A stretch of DNA of 64,000 nt from Bog-532 sp963824545 (GTDB lineage: Bacteria; Actinomycetota; Actinomycetes; Streptosporangiales; Streptosporangiaceae), in assembly GCA_963824545.1 (NCBI GenBank), contig CAWGPP010000006.1:372001-436000 (forward strand), in the 5' to 3' direction. Position numbers and translations under genes: made by a program. Below are positions 24,542-32,797 of the stretch, one piece after another (the stretch's first letter is position 1; every line of letters begins with the position of its first letter). The notes below the pieces were generated by a model, which searched no databases, was not told the origin of the DNA, and saw only the letters and a program-made list of their open reading frames with translations.

Positions 24542-25300
24542 ATGAATCACCTCGTCGGCGACACCCAGCACGACCCTGCCGAGTACGGCGAGCGCATCGG
24601 CGGTATCTACGACGAGTGGTTTGGCGGCCGGGACGACCAGGGGCCGATCGTCGATTTCCTCGCCGCGCGCGCCGAGGGCCAGGCCCTGGAACTCGGCATC
24701 GGCACCGGGCGGATCGCGCTGCCGCTGGCGGCCAGGGGCGTGCCGGTAGACGGCATCGACGCATCACCCCGCATGGTGGCCGAGTTGCGCGGCAAGCCCG
24801 GCGGCGCCGATCTCCCCGTCGCGATCGGCGACTTCGCCGGGGTCAGCGCGCCGGGCGGCCCGTACGGGCTGATCTACGTCGTGTTCAACACGTTCCTCAT
24901 GCTGACGACGCAGGACGATCAGGTGCGCTGCTTCGCCCGCGTAGCGGCGAACCTGCTGCCGGGAGGCGTGTTCGTGATGGAGGCGTTCGTGCCCGACCTG
25001 ACCCGGTTCGACGCGGGACAGCAGGTCCGGGTCGACCGGCTCGACCCCACCCCCCGGTTCACCGCCTCGATGCACAACCAGGTCCGCCAGCAGATCCACG
25101 CCCGCACCTTCGTCCTCGGGCCTGACGGCATCGAGACGTACCCGATCGAGATGCGTTACGCCTGGCCCGCGGAGCTCGACCTGATGGCGCGGCTGGCCGG
25201 GATGCGGCTGGCGGGCCGGTGGGCTGGATGGCGGGGGGAGCCGTTCACCTCCGCGAGCGACGGTCACGTGTCGGTCTGGGAGGCCACCGGGCCGGCCTGA
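24542..25300 (+). CDS. SAM-dependent methyltransferase
   Basis: 252 residues. Motif I is ALELGIGTGRIALPLAARGV, then VDGIDASPRMVAELRGK, ADLPVAIGDFAGV, LIYVVFNTFLMLTTQDDQ and LLPGGVFVMEAFVPDLTRF. Downstream strands include IETYPIEMRYAWPAELDLMA and a closing HVSVWEAT. Complete by comparison with the usual length of about 250. Substrate unknown. The 250 bp upstream hold no gene I can support. Its stop lies in an imperfect tandem repeat (25294-25357). Confidence 0.8.
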   Translation: MNHLVGDTQHDPAEYGERIGGIYDEWFGGRDDQGPIVDFLAARAEGQALELGIGTGRIALPLAARGVPVDGIDASPRMVAELRGKPGGADLPVAIGDFAGVSAPGGPYGLIYVVFNTFLMLTTQDDQVRCFARVAANLLPGGVFVMEAFVPDLTRFDAGQQVRVDRLDPTPRFTASMHNQVRQQIHARTFVLGPDGIETYPIEMRYAWPAELDLMARLAGMRLAGRWAGWRGEPFTSASDGHVSVWEATGPA

Positions 25301-25357
25301 GCCCGCCGTGCCGGGGTGGCCCTGAGCCGCCGTTACCTGGCCTCCCTGAGCCGCCCC
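25294..25357. repeat. Imperfect tandem repeat spanning a stop codon
   Basis: Three imperfect copies of a CCTGAGCCGCC core at about 25296, 25321 and 25345. The first contains the TGA of the methyltransferase gene (25298-25300). The later TGAs at 25323 and 25347 lie 25 and 49 nt downstream, both one base out of the original frame. Confidence 0.55.
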
Positions 25358-25490
25358 CCGACCCGGGCGGGCTGACCGCGGTGCCCGGACGCCGGGCGCT
25401 AGCGTTTGACGTCATGGGAGCAGCGAGGACGGCGCCGGGTCAGGGGCGGACCATCCGGATGACCGCACGCGGCCGGCGGCCCGGCGCCGG

Positions 25491-26909
25491 GTGTGGCTCG
25501 CGGGCGCGGCGAGCCTCATGTCCGTGCTGGCCGTGGCGGGCTGCACGTCCGCGTCCGCTCCCGCCGCGCCGGCCGCGAGCACGCCGCCGCCCGCGCCGGC
25601 CTCCTCCGCGCCGGCGGCCGGCTCCACCTCGTCCGCGCCGGAGGCCCAGGACGCCGACTGGCCGACGTACGACCGGACCGCCGGCCGCAGCGGCGTCTCC
25701 GTCAGCTCGCCGGCGCCGGGGCAGGTGCGGCGGTCCTGGACGGCGGGCGTGGACGGCGCGGTGTACGCGGAGCCGCTGATCGTGGGCTCGGAGGTGATCG
25801 TGGCCACCGAGAACAACACCGTCTACGCGCTCGATGCGTCAACCGGCGCGGTGCGCTGGTCACGGCATCTGGCGTCCCCGGTCCCTTCCGGGCTGCCGTG
25901 CGGCAACGTGGATCCGTCGGGCATCACCGGCACGCCCGTGGCCGACGTGGCCGCGGGCAGGCTCTGGGTCGTCACGTTCACCAGCCAGCCGGCCTACCGG
26001 CATACGCTCTGGGCGCTCAGCCTGGCCACCGGCGCGGTGGCGTCCCAGCGCGCGGCCGACGTGAGCGGCAGCGATCCCCGGGCCCAGCAGCAGCGCGGCG
26101 CGCTTACCCTGCTCGGCGCCCGGGTCTACGTGCCGTTTGGCGGGCTCTACGGGGACTGCTCCGACTACAAGGGCCGCGTGGTCGGCGCGCCCACCTCCGG
26201 TTCCGGCGCGCTGGTCAGCTTCACCACGGCCAACGACCGGCAGGCGGGCATCTGGGCCCCGGCCGGGGAGTCCGTGCGCGACGGCAGCCTCTACGTGGCT
26301 ACCGGCAACGGCATGCCGGCCGATCAGGTCGACGATTCCGACAGCGTGCTGCGCCTCAGCCCGTCCCTGCAGGCCGAGGACCGGTTCACCCCGTCCAACT
26401 TCCAGGCCCTGTCCGCCGGCGACCAGGACATCGGTTCGACGGCGCCGGCGTTGCTGCCGGGCGGTCTGGTGTTCCAGGTCGGCAAGCAGGGGATCGGTTA
26501 CGTCCTGAACGGCGGCCGCCTCGGCGGGACCGGCGGGGAACTGACCTCCGCCAGCGTGTGCGACGGCGGCTTCGGCGGCAACGCCGTCGACGGCAGCACG
26601 GTCGTGTTCTCCTGTTACAGCGGCCTGCGCGCCGTCCAGGTCACGCCGGGGGCCAGCGACGCCGCGCCCCGGCTCCGCGCGCTGTGGACCGCCTCCGGCG
26701 CCAACCCGGGGCCGCCGATCATCGCCGGCGGCGTGGTCTGGGACATCAGCGGCAAGGGCGTGCTGGGCGGCTACCGTCTCTCAGACGGCAAATCCGTGTT
26801 CACGGCCCGGACGCCCTCTCCGGAGACCAGCTTCCCGTCCCCGGCCGCGTCCGGCACCCGCCTCGTCGTCCCCGAAGGTGACCAGGTCACGTCCTACCTC
26901 GGGATCTGA
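25491..26909 (+). CDS. Lipoprotein with PQQ-type beta-propeller repeats
   Basis: 472 residues from GTG 25491. The N-terminus is a lipoprotein signal (LMSVLAVAGC lipobox; Cys18), then an Ala/Pro/Ser linker, then propeller blades with PQQ-like repeats such as VYAEPLIVGSEVIVATENNT and VYALDASTGAVRWSRHLASP, later blades with TLWALSLATGAV, and GVLGGYRLSDGKSVF at the end. It should sit on the outer face of the membrane. The short N-region has no charged residues and no ribosome site; ATG 25459 is out of frame, so the true start may lie upstream or a base may be missing. Confidence 0.75.
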   Translation: MWLAGAASLMSVLAVAGCTSASAPAAPAASTPPPAPASSAPAAGSTSSAPEAQDADWPTYDRTAGRSGVSVSSPAPGQVRRSWTAGVDGAVYAEPLIVGSEVIVATENNTVYALDASTGAVRWSRHLASPVPSGLPCGNVDPSGITGTPVADVAAGRLWVVTFTSQPAYRHTLWALSLATGAVASQRAADVSGSDPRAQQQRGALTLLGARVYVPFGGLYGDCSDYKGRVVGAPTSGSGALVSFTTANDRQAGIWAPAGESVRDGSLYVATGNGMPADQVDDSDSVLRLSPSLQAEDRFTPSNFQALSAGDQDIGSTAPALLPGGLVFQVGKQGIGYVLNGGRLGGTGGELTSASVCDGGFGGNAVDGSTVVFSCYSGLRAVQVTPGASDAAPRLRALWTASGANPGPPIIAGGVVWDISGKGVLGGYRLSDGKSVFTARTPSPETSFPSPAASGTRLVVPEGDQVTSYLGI

Positions 26910-26973
26910 CCGCGCGGCGATCCGCACCGGCCAGGACTGGCCATCCGGCTCCATCAACGACATCCTGTTCCGC

Positions 26974-27270
26974 ATGAGCCTGACCCTGTGCGTGCTGCTG
27001 TGGGCGCATCCCGACGCCGAAGATGCCCTGATCACCCACGAGGATGAGGTGCTCGGCTTCGTGGCCGAGCACGGCGGCCGCGTGCTGCAGCGCGCGAGAA
27101 GCGCCGGCTCCGGCGGTGACCCGCTGGAGATCCAGCTTCTCGAGTTCCCGTCCGCGGCGGCCGTCGACGCCTACATGGCCGACGGGCGCCGGACACTGCT
27201 CACCGACGAACGGGACCGGGCCATCGCCCGGACCGAGGTCATCACCGTGCAGCTGGTCACGCCCGGTTAG
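26974..27270 (+). CDS. Small ferredoxin-fold protein (DUF1330/YCII-like)
   Basis: 98 residues from ATG 26974. The pattern of strand-helix-strand (LTLCVLLWAHPDAEDALITH, EHGGRVLQRARSAG, IQLLEFPSAAAVDAYMADGR, VITVQLVTPG) matches the dimeric alpha-beta barrel of DUF1330/EthD-like proteins. No catalytic residues are obvious. Frames upstream to 26878 are open but overlap the lipoprotein gene and are not needed. Confidence 0.6.
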   Translation: MSLTLCVLLWAHPDAEDALITHEDEVLGFVAEHGGRVLQRARSAGSGGDPLEIQLLEFPSAAAVDAYMADGRRTLLTDERDRAIARTEVITVQLVTPG

Positions 27271-27368
27271 GGCCGCGAGCCTCGGGCTGCGGGGGACTGT
27301 GACCACTGATACAGCATGAGTTAACAGCGTAGTAACGTGTCGCGGTCATACGGTGGGAAAATGCCACC

Positions 27369-27761
27369 ATGACAGAACAAGCGTCATGCGTTGACCCGAA
27401 GCTGAGCCGTCAGGAGATTTCCGACGACGTAACCAGGCTCGGCTGGCGGTACAACCTCGGGCTGATCCGCACCTCCATCGAGGTCGGATCGCTCGCCCAG
27501 GCCGCCGAGGTCGCCCGGGCCGTCACCGCCCTGGCCGGCGACAGCGCCGACGGCAGCCTGTCGGCCGACCTCCGTCCCGATCGCGTCATCCTCACCCTGC
27601 AGTCGCGCGCCGAGGCCTGGGTCACCCACAGCCGGATGCAGGCGGCGCTGGCGGCCGGCGGCACGCTTGTCTACGACGCGGAAGCCCCGGCGTTCTGGGT
27701 CCTCGCCGATCGCGAAGGCAACGAAGCCTGCCTCTGCACCTGGCAAGGCCGCGACCACTAG
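27369..27761 (+). CDS. Pterin-dehydratase-like/VOC fusion with an apparent internal deletion
   Basis: 130 residues. The N-terminal 90 (LSRQEISDDVTRLGWRYNLG, then LAQAAEVARAVTALAGDSAD and LRPDRVILTLQSRAEAWV) resemble pterin-4a-carbinolamine dehydratase. From about residue 93 the protein jumps to the last strand of a glyoxalase/VOC domain (ALAAGGTLVYDAEAPAFWVL, ADREGNEACLCTWQGRD). Related actinomycete fusions, from memory, are about 230 residues with a full VOC domain between these parts, so about 95 residues appear to be missing, in frame, near 27638. ATG 27369 follows an AT-richer leader. Activity doubtful. Confidence 0.6.
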   Translation: MTEQASCVDPKLSRQEISDDVTRLGWRYNLGLIRTSIEVGSLAQAAEVARAVTALAGDSADGSLSADLRPDRVILTLQSRAEAWVTHSRMQAALAAGGTLVYDAEAPAFWVLADREGNEACLCTWQGRDH

Positions 27762-27829
27762 GCCTCCGCACCCTGAACGGGATCCCCGGGATCTTCACGC
27801 CTGCGCGGCGTCCCCGCGGGGTACCCAGA

Positions 27830-27882
27830 CTTACGGGCAGACTTTTCGCCCGGCAGCATTTGCCCAAAACTCTGCCCGTAAG
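27830..27882. repeat. Palindromic repeat, copy 1
   Basis: A 53-bp element with 17-nt arms (27830-27846 and 27866-27882, one mismatch) reading CTTACGGGCAGACTTTT outward. The 19-nt centre contains CCCGGCA and TTGCCC. A second copy with the same arms and a similar centre lies at 62278-62333. It is intergenic, 69 bp after a shortened gene and 55 bp before the next start. Confidence 0.8.
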
Positions 27883-27936
27883 CGCCGGCCTGCCACCCCA
27901 CCATGGCACGCCTGCCACAGGGGTAGCGTGGCTCTC

Positions 27937-28407
27937 GTGAACCAGCGCCTGGCAGAAAAGCACGCCCGTGATGGCGCGGGCGAGGCGGCGCACGGCGACA
28001 TCGAGGCGCGGCTGCGGGCCGCGCTGCGGGACGCCATGACCACGCGGGATGTGGTGGCGGCGTTCGCGCTGCGATCCGCGCTGAGCGCGATCGGCAACGC
28101 CGGAGCCGTCCCGGCCCCGGCCGCCTCCATGGCCCCCGCAAACTCCGCGGCCCCCGTGGCCTCCGCGGCCAGCGCGTACGTCGCTGGGAGCGCGCCGGGC
28201 CTGGGCGCCGGCGAGGCAGCCCGCCGCCGTCTCACCCAGGCCGACGTCGCCGGGATCGTCCGGGCCGAAGCCGCCGAGCGCGACACCGCGGCCGGCCGGT
28301 ACGACCAGGCCGGTCATCCAGATCGCGCCGAAACTCTCCGCCGCGAGGCCGCGATCCTGCGCGCGGCCCTGGGCGAGAGCCCACCTCAGTCAGGGAGCGC
28401 CCCATGA
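27937..28407 (+). CDS. GatB/YqeY-domain protein
   Basis: 156 residues from GTG 27937 (an in-frame GTG at 27928 is possible). The YqeY-like arrangement is visible: RLRAALRDAMTTRDVVAAFA, LRSALSAIGNAGAV, then the linker APAASMAPANSAAPVASAAS and a second helical block RLTQADVAGIVRAEAAERDT, GHPDRAETLRREAAILRAAL. The middle linker is Ala-rich and longer than in compact YqeY proteins. Related domains aid tRNA-dependent amidation, but the free-standing protein's role is not known. It overlaps the next gene's start by 4 bases (ATGA). Confidence 0.75.
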   Translation: MNQRLAEKHARDGAGEAAHGDIEARLRAALRDAMTTRDVVAAFALRSALSAIGNAGAVPAPAASMAPANSAAPVASAASAYVAGSAPGLGAGEAARRRLTQADVAGIVRAEAAERDTAAGRYDQAGHPDRAETLRREAAILRAALGESPPQSGSAP

Positions 28408-28817
28408 GCACCGTTTCGTCCAGCACGGACCCCGGCCACGCTGACGACGCCGAGGCGCGCGACCCGGTGGCCGGCGAGACCTGGGTGGCGCTGCTGCACC
28501 GCCCGGGCCCGGCCGCACCGCAGGACACGAGCCTGTTCGCCGACCCCCGGTTCGGTGCGCACGTGCAGTTCCTCAGTCGGATGCGGGAGGCTGGCTACCT
28601 GATGGCGGCCGGTCCGCTGACCGACGTGCCCGGGGAGGGGATGGCGATCCTCCGGCTGCCCGGGGAGGGCCAGTTCGAGACGGCGGTCCGGCTGGCGACG
28701 GAGGACGATCCCAGCGTCGCCTGCGGATTCTTCACCGTTGCCGTCCGCCCGTGGCGGGTCATCCTGCAGGCCAGCCCGGCCGCCCAGCCCGCCCAGCACG
28801 CCCAGCCGGCCCCCTGA
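28404..28817 (+). CDS. YCII-like small protein
   Basis: 137 residues. The core LLHRPGPAAPQDTSLFADPR, FGAHVQFLSRMREAGYLMAA, GPLTDVPGEGMAILRLPG, AVRLATEDDPSVACGFFTVA and VRPWRVIL has the alpha-beta ferredoxin-like fold of YciI proteins, which may be small hydrolases or dehydrochlorinase-like enzymes. The C-terminal tail repeats AQP/AQH. Translationally coupled to the YqeY-like gene. Confidence 0.7.
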   Translation: MSTVSSSTDPGHADDAEARDPVAGETWVALLHRPGPAAPQDTSLFADPRFGAHVQFLSRMREAGYLMAAGPLTDVPGEGMAILRLPGEGQFETAVRLATEDDPSVACGFFTVAVRPWRVILQASPAAQPAQHAQPAP

Positions 28818-28933
28818 GGCGCGCGGTCAGGGCTGGCAGGAGCCGGGTACCCAGGCCCGCGTGGCCACGCTGTTCTGCGTGCTCATCGTCTCTGTCATGG
28901 ATCCAGCCGACGAGGCAGGCAGCCCATCGGTAA

Positions 28934-28962
28934 GGTCCACTTATATGGCAGATAAGTGGGCC
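28934..28962. promoter_or_regulatory. Candidate MocR auto-operator over the start codon
   Basis: Inverted repeat GGTCCACTTAT / ATAAGTGGGCC (28934-28944 and 28952-28962, 10 of 11 pairs) with a 7-nt spacer that contains the ATG of the MocR gene. A dimeric GntR-type domain bound here would block both initiation and early elongation. Confidence 0.55.
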
Positions 28963-30366
28963 ACTTTCGGGATCGACCTGCATCTGGACCTGGCCGGGCG
29001 GAAGGTACGCGCGGGCCTGGAAACCGCGCTGCGCGAGGCCGTGCGGACCGGGCGGCTGAGCCCCGGCACGCGCCTGCCGTCGTCGCGCGCCCTGGCCGCT
29101 GACCTCGGCGTCGCGCGCAACACGGTGGCCGAAGCCTACGGCCAGCTCATCGCGGAGGGCTGGCTTTCCGCCGAGCGGGGATCGGGTACCCGGGTGGCCG
29201 GCCGGGCCGCCGCGGAGCCGGATCAGCCCGCCGCCACCGCCGCGCCGCCGGGCCACCCGCGCTACGACCTGCGGCCGGGCTCACCCGACGTGTCCGCCTT
29301 CCCGCGCGCCGCCTGGCTCGCCGCGTCGCGGCGGGCGCTGCTGGCCGCGCCCAGCGACGCGCTCGGCTACGGCGACCCGCGCGGCCGCCCGGAACTGCGG
29401 CACGCTCTGGCCGGTTACCTGGCCCGGACCCGGGGGGTGCGGGCCAGCGCCAACCGCATCGTGGTGTGCTCCGGCTTCGCGCAGGGACTGGCTCTGCTCT
29501 GCCAGGTCCTCCGGGCCCGGGGAGCGGCCGCCCTCGCGGTCGAGGCGTACAGCCTGGCCAGTCAGCGGGCCACGGCGGAGGCCGCCGGGCTGCGGCTCAT
29601 CCCGCTGCCGGTCGATGGGCAGGGCGCCGCCGTGCACGCGGCGGAGGACGCCGGCGCGATCCTGTGCACCCCGGCGCATCAGTTCCCGGTAGGGGTCGTG
29701 CTCGCGCCGCAACGGCGGATCGCCGCGGTGGCGTGGGCCAGGGACACCGGCGGAGTGATCATCGAGGACGACTACGACGGCGAGTTCCGTTATGACCGCC
29801 AGCCGGTGGGCGCGATGCAGGCGCTCGCGCCCGAGCACGTCATCTACGCGGGCTCGGCCAGCAAGAGCCTCGCCCCGGCCTTCCGGCTCGGCTGGCTGGT
29901 GCTGCCCGCTCACCTGGCCGCGGACGTCGCCGCGGCCAGGGAACAGGCCGACGGCCCGGGCGGCCGCCTGGACCAGCTCGCGCTGGCCGAATTCATCACC
30001 TCGGGCGCCTACGACCGGCACGTCCGCCGTTCCCGGCTCGCCTACCGCAGGCGGCGGGATCGCCTGGTCAGAGCGCTGCACCGCGCCTCGCCTGAGGTCA
30101 GCGTCACCGGAATCGCGGCCGGGCTGCACGCTCTGTGCGAGCTGCCGCCCGGCCATCTGGAGGACGAGGTGATCGCGCGGGCCGCGGCGCGCGGCCTGGC
30201 CGTCAGCGGGCTCGGGGCCTACTGCGCGACCGGGCGGCCGGGTCGGCAGGCCCGCTCGGCCCGGCCGGCCCGGCAGGCCCTGATCGTGGGGTACGGCACG
30301 CCGCCGGAGCACGCCTACAGCGGCGCCGTCGCCCGGCTCTGCGCGGTGTTCAGGGAGCTGGCGTGA
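28945..30366 (+). CDS. MocR/PdxR-type GntR regulator with aminotransferase domain
   Basis: 473 residues. The N-terminal GntR winged helix includes TGRLSPGTRLPSSRALAADL and ARNTVAEAYGQLIAEGWLSA, and ends GSGTRVAGR. After a linker comes a fold-type I aminotransferase domain: YGDPRGRPELRHALAGYLAR, VVCSGFAQGLALLCQVL, IIEDDYDGEFRYDRQPVGAM, and the PLP lysine in YAGSASKSLAPAFRLGWLVL. MocR proteins sense PLP or an amine ligand and often control vitamin B6 or amino-acid genes. The start lies in a palindrome. The 3' end overlaps the DNA-glycosylase gene on the other strand by 17 bp. Confidence 0.88.
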   Translation: MADKWATFGIDLHLDLAGRKVRAGLETALREAVRTGRLSPGTRLPSSRALAADLGVARNTVAEAYGQLIAEGWLSAERGSGTRVAGRAAAEPDQPAATAAPPGHPRYDLRPGSPDVSAFPRAAWLAASRRALLAAPSDALGYGDPRGRPELRHALAGYLARTRGVRASANRIVVCSGFAQGLALLCQVLRARGAAALAVEAYSLASQRATAEAAGLRLIPLPVDGQGAAVHAAEDAGAILCTPAHQFPVGVVLAPQRRIAAVAWARDTGGVIIEDDYDGEFRYDRQPVGAMQALAPEHVIYAGSASKSLAPAFRLGWLVLPAHLAADVAAAREQADGPGGRLDQLALAEFITSGAYDRHVRRSRLAYRRRRDRLVRALHRASPEVSVTGIAAGLHALCELPPGHLEDEVIARAAARGLAVSGLGAYCATGRPGRQARSARPARQALIVGYGTPPEHAYSGAVARLCAVFRELA

Positions 30367-31057
30367 CCGGCGGCGCCTGCTCAGCGCCGGGGGCCGAGAA
30401 CAGGTAGCTGGTGGCCAGGCTGCGATAGGGCCGCCACGGCTCGGCGATCGCGGTCACCTCGGCCGGGAGCGGCAGGTGATCGAGCTGGTACGCGGCCCGG
30501 ACCGCCTTGCGCAGGGCCAGGTCACCGGGCAGCACCACGTCCTCCCGGTCCAGCGCCAGGATCAGCGCGCCCTGCACGGTCCACGGTCCGATCCCCGGGA
30601 TCGCGGTGAGCTGCGCCATGATCTCTTCATCCGGCAGGCCGCTGAGCACGGCGAGGTTCAGTCGGCCGTCGGATATCCGTTCCGCGAGGTCGCGCAGCGT
30701 GGCGACCTTCCGGCCAGACAGGCCGGCGCGGCGGATCTCAGCGGGATCGGCCCGCAGCAGCTCCTCCGCCGACGGCAGGTGACCGCCGAACAGCGCCTGG
30801 ATCCGCGCCAGGATGCTCCGGGTGGAGGCCACCGACAGCTGCTGCCCGGCAACCTGGAACACGAGCGCGCCGTACAGGTCCATGACCGGCAGCTCGGCCA
30901 TCCACCCGCGCGGGTCGAAGTCCGGCCGCTCATCGATGAGCCGGGCCAGCACCGGGTCGGCGCGGCGGAGGTGGGCACGCGCGTCGTGCAGCCGGGCGCC
31001 GTCACGTCCGGCGCGGTGGCCTGCCACCGGCCGGACGCTGGGTTCATTCGGGTCCAT
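30350..31057 (-). CDS. DNA-3-methyladenine glycosylase II-like (HhH-GPD) protein
   Basis: 235 residues. HhH-GPD fold: LYGALVFQVAGQQLSVASTR, EIRRAGLSGRKVATLRDLAE, then the helix-hairpin-helix LTAIPGIGPWTVQGALILAL and the catalytic-Asp segment VLPGDLALRKAVRAAY, closing with AEPWRPYRSLATSYL. It removes alkylated purines in base-excision repair. The N-terminus is short compared with AlkA proteins that carry an Ada-like domain, so this is the bacterial AlkA-core form. Confidence 0.85.
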   Translation of the reverse strand: MDPNEPSVRPVAGHRAGRDGARLHDARAHLRRADPVLARLIDERPDFDPRGWMAELPVMDLYGALVFQVAGQQLSVASTRSILARIQALFGGHLPSAEELLRADPAEIRRAGLSGRKVATLRDLAERISDGRLNLAVLSGLPDEEIMAQLTAIPGIGPWTVQGALILALDREDVVLPGDLALRKAVRAAYQLDHLPLPAEVTAIAEPWRPYRSLATSYLFSAPGAEQAPPVTPAP

Positions 31058-31117
31058 GGCACTCTATCTTCGTACATCGCCGCCGGCGCGCCCGGGACGA
31101 CTGCCAAGGAGAGACCC

Positions 31118-32245
31118 ATGTTGGTGCCGTTCTACGGGCGCGTGATCGCCGCGGTGGTCGGCGGCCTGCTGGTGCTGGCGGTATGGAGCAGCGCCATCGG
31201 CGCGCTGGTGGTGACGCGCGCGGTGGGCAGCCGGCTGACGCGGATGGCCGACAAGATCGTGACCATCGTGTTCCGGGTGCTCAACGAGCACATCCCCGAC
31301 TACCCCCGGCGGGACCGGGTGATGTCCTTCCAGGCGGCGGCGATCCTGGTCGCGCAGCTGGCCGCCTGGCTCGGCACCGCCTTCGCCGGGTTCACGCTGC
31401 TGCTCTGGCCGTTCGAGCACAACCTGGCGGGCGCGTTCGCCGCGGCCGGATCCTCGCTGTTCACCCTGGGGTTTGACGTGCCGTCCGGGACCACGCCCGC
31501 GGTCATGGTTTTCGCCGGCGCCGCGACCGGGCTCACGATCCTCACCCTGCAGATCGCCTACCTGCCCACCCTCTACGCGGCGTTCAACCGGCGGGAGACC
31601 GAGGTCGCGCTGCTTAACGCGCGGGCCGGCGTCCCCTCCTGGGGGCCGGAACTGCTCGCCCGTACGCACTACGGGCTGGGCGGGTCGGGCGTGTCGACCA
31701 TCGACACGATGCCGGCGCTGTACGCCCAGTGGGAACGCTGGGCCGCGGACGTCGCGGAAAGCCATACCACGTACCTGCCGCTGGTCCGGTTCCGTTCCCC
31801 CCAGCCGCTGTCGTCCTGGGTCACCGCGCTGCTGGCCGTGCTGGACTCCGCCGCGCTGTTCCTTTCGCTCTCGCCGAAAGCCGCGCCCGTGGTGCCCGCG
31901 CGGCTCTGCCTGCGCAGCGGTTTCCAGTGCTTCACCCGCGTCGGGAGGGCCATGGGCCTGGATATCCCACTCGAACCCAGCCCCGACGCCGGGATCAGCC
32001 TCACCTACGAGGAGTTCCTCGACGCGGTGGAGCGGATGCGGAAGGTCGACTTCCCGATCGAGCGTGACCCCGCCGACGCCTGGCCGGACTTCGTCGGCTG
32101 GCGCGCCAACTACGAGGAGGCCGCGTACAAGATCGCGTACGCCCTGGACGCGGTGCCCGCCCTCTGGTCGGGCCCGCGCATGCACCCCATCGAGCCCATC
32201 GCCCCGATCCGCCCGGCGCCCGGACGGCCGCCCAAGAAGGTGTGA
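31118..32245 (+). CDS. Membrane protein resembling a two-TM potassium-channel core
   Basis: 375 residues from ATG 31118 (AAGGAGAG upstream). Hydrophobic segments at about 9-32 (VIAAVVGGLLVLAVWSSAIG), 70-100 (AAAILVAQLAAWLGTAFAGF) and 130-157 (AVMVFAGAATGLTILTLQIA) surround a pore-like loop, FAAAGSSLFTLGFDVPSG, reminiscent of a channel pore helix and filter, but without a canonical TVGYG. The C-terminal 200 residues are soluble and helical, with YEEFLDAVERMRKVDFPIER and a Pro-rich tail. I infer an ion-channel-like protein; selectivity cannot be read from the sequence. Confidence 0.6.
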   Translation: MLVPFYGRVIAAVVGGLLVLAVWSSAIGALVVTRAVGSRLTRMADKIVTIVFRVLNEHIPDYPRRDRVMSFQAAAILVAQLAAWLGTAFAGFTLLLWPFEHNLAGAFAAAGSSLFTLGFDVPSGTTPAVMVFAGAATGLTILTLQIAYLPTLYAAFNRRETEVALLNARAGVPSWGPELLARTHYGLGGSGVSTIDTMPALYAQWERWAADVAESHTTYLPLVRFRSPQPLSSWVTALLAVLDSAALFLSLSPKAAPVVPARLCLRSGFQCFTRVGRAMGLDIPLEPSPDAGISLTYEEFLDAVERMRKVDFPIERDPADAWPDFVGWRANYEEAAYKIAYALDAVPALWSGPRMHPIEPIAPIRPAPGRPPKKV

Positions 32246-32275
32246 GGCGGGCCGCCGCGGCGAAATACTGGGGTC

Positions 32276-32740
32276 ATGAGCGATCTGAGCTATACCGAGT
32301 CGGTCCTCGTCGCCTGCCCGCCGGAGACCCTCTACGACATGGTCTCCGACGTGACCCGGATGGGGGAGTGGAGCCCGATCTGCCGGGCCTGCTGGTGGGA
32401 CGAGGGACAAGGCCCGCGCGCGGGCGCCTGGTTCACCGGGCGCAACGAGGTGCCGGGGCGCGTCTGGGAGACCCGGTCCCAGGTCGTGGCCGCCGAGCGC
32501 GGCCGGGAGTTCACGTTCGAGGTAAATAACGGCTGGGTGCGCTGGAGCTACACCTTCGCCCCGGTGGACGGCGGCACGGAGCTGACCGAGTCCTGGCACT
32601 TCCTGCCCACCGGCATCGCCGGCTTCCAGCAGAAATACGGCGACGACGCGGGGAACCAGATCGGCAACCGCTCCGCGGCGGCGCACCGCGGTATCCCGGA
32701 GACGCTGGCCGCGATCAAGAAGGCCGCCGAGTCCGGCTGA
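32276..32740 (+). CDS. SRPBCC-superfamily protein
   Basis: 154 residues with the START/Bet v1-like order: SYTESVLVACPPETLYDMVS, VTRMGEWSPICRACWWDEG, RTGRN-type loop FTGRNEVPGRVWETRSQV, REFTFEVNNGWVRWSYTFAP, GGTELTESWHFL and a long C-terminal helix (GNQIGNRSAAAHRGIPETLA). It binds a small hydrophobic molecule in the cytoplasm; ligand unknown. Its stop lies in a 16-bp direct duplication (32724 and 32744). Confidence 0.8.
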   Translation: MSDLSYTESVLVACPPETLYDMVSDVTRMGEWSPICRACWWDEGQGPRAGAWFTGRNEVPGRVWETRSQVVAAERGREFTFEVNNGWVRWSYTFAPVDGGTELTESWHFLPTGIAGFQQKYGDDAGNQIGNRSAAAHRGIPETLAAIKKAAESG

Positions 32741-32759
32741 CCCCCGCCGAGTCCGGCTG
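32724..32759. repeat. 16-bp direct duplication across the SRPBCC stop codon
   Basis: CCGCCGAGTCCGGCTG occurs at 32724-32739 and again at 32744-32759, 20 bp apart. The first copy supplies the final codons and the first two bases of the TGA stop. A third, degenerate copy (CCGCCGGGTCCGGCTG) follows at about 32779. Confidence 0.7.
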
Positions 32760-32797
32760 CCCAGCCTGGCCGGGCGGCCGCCGGGTCCGGCTGGCCG

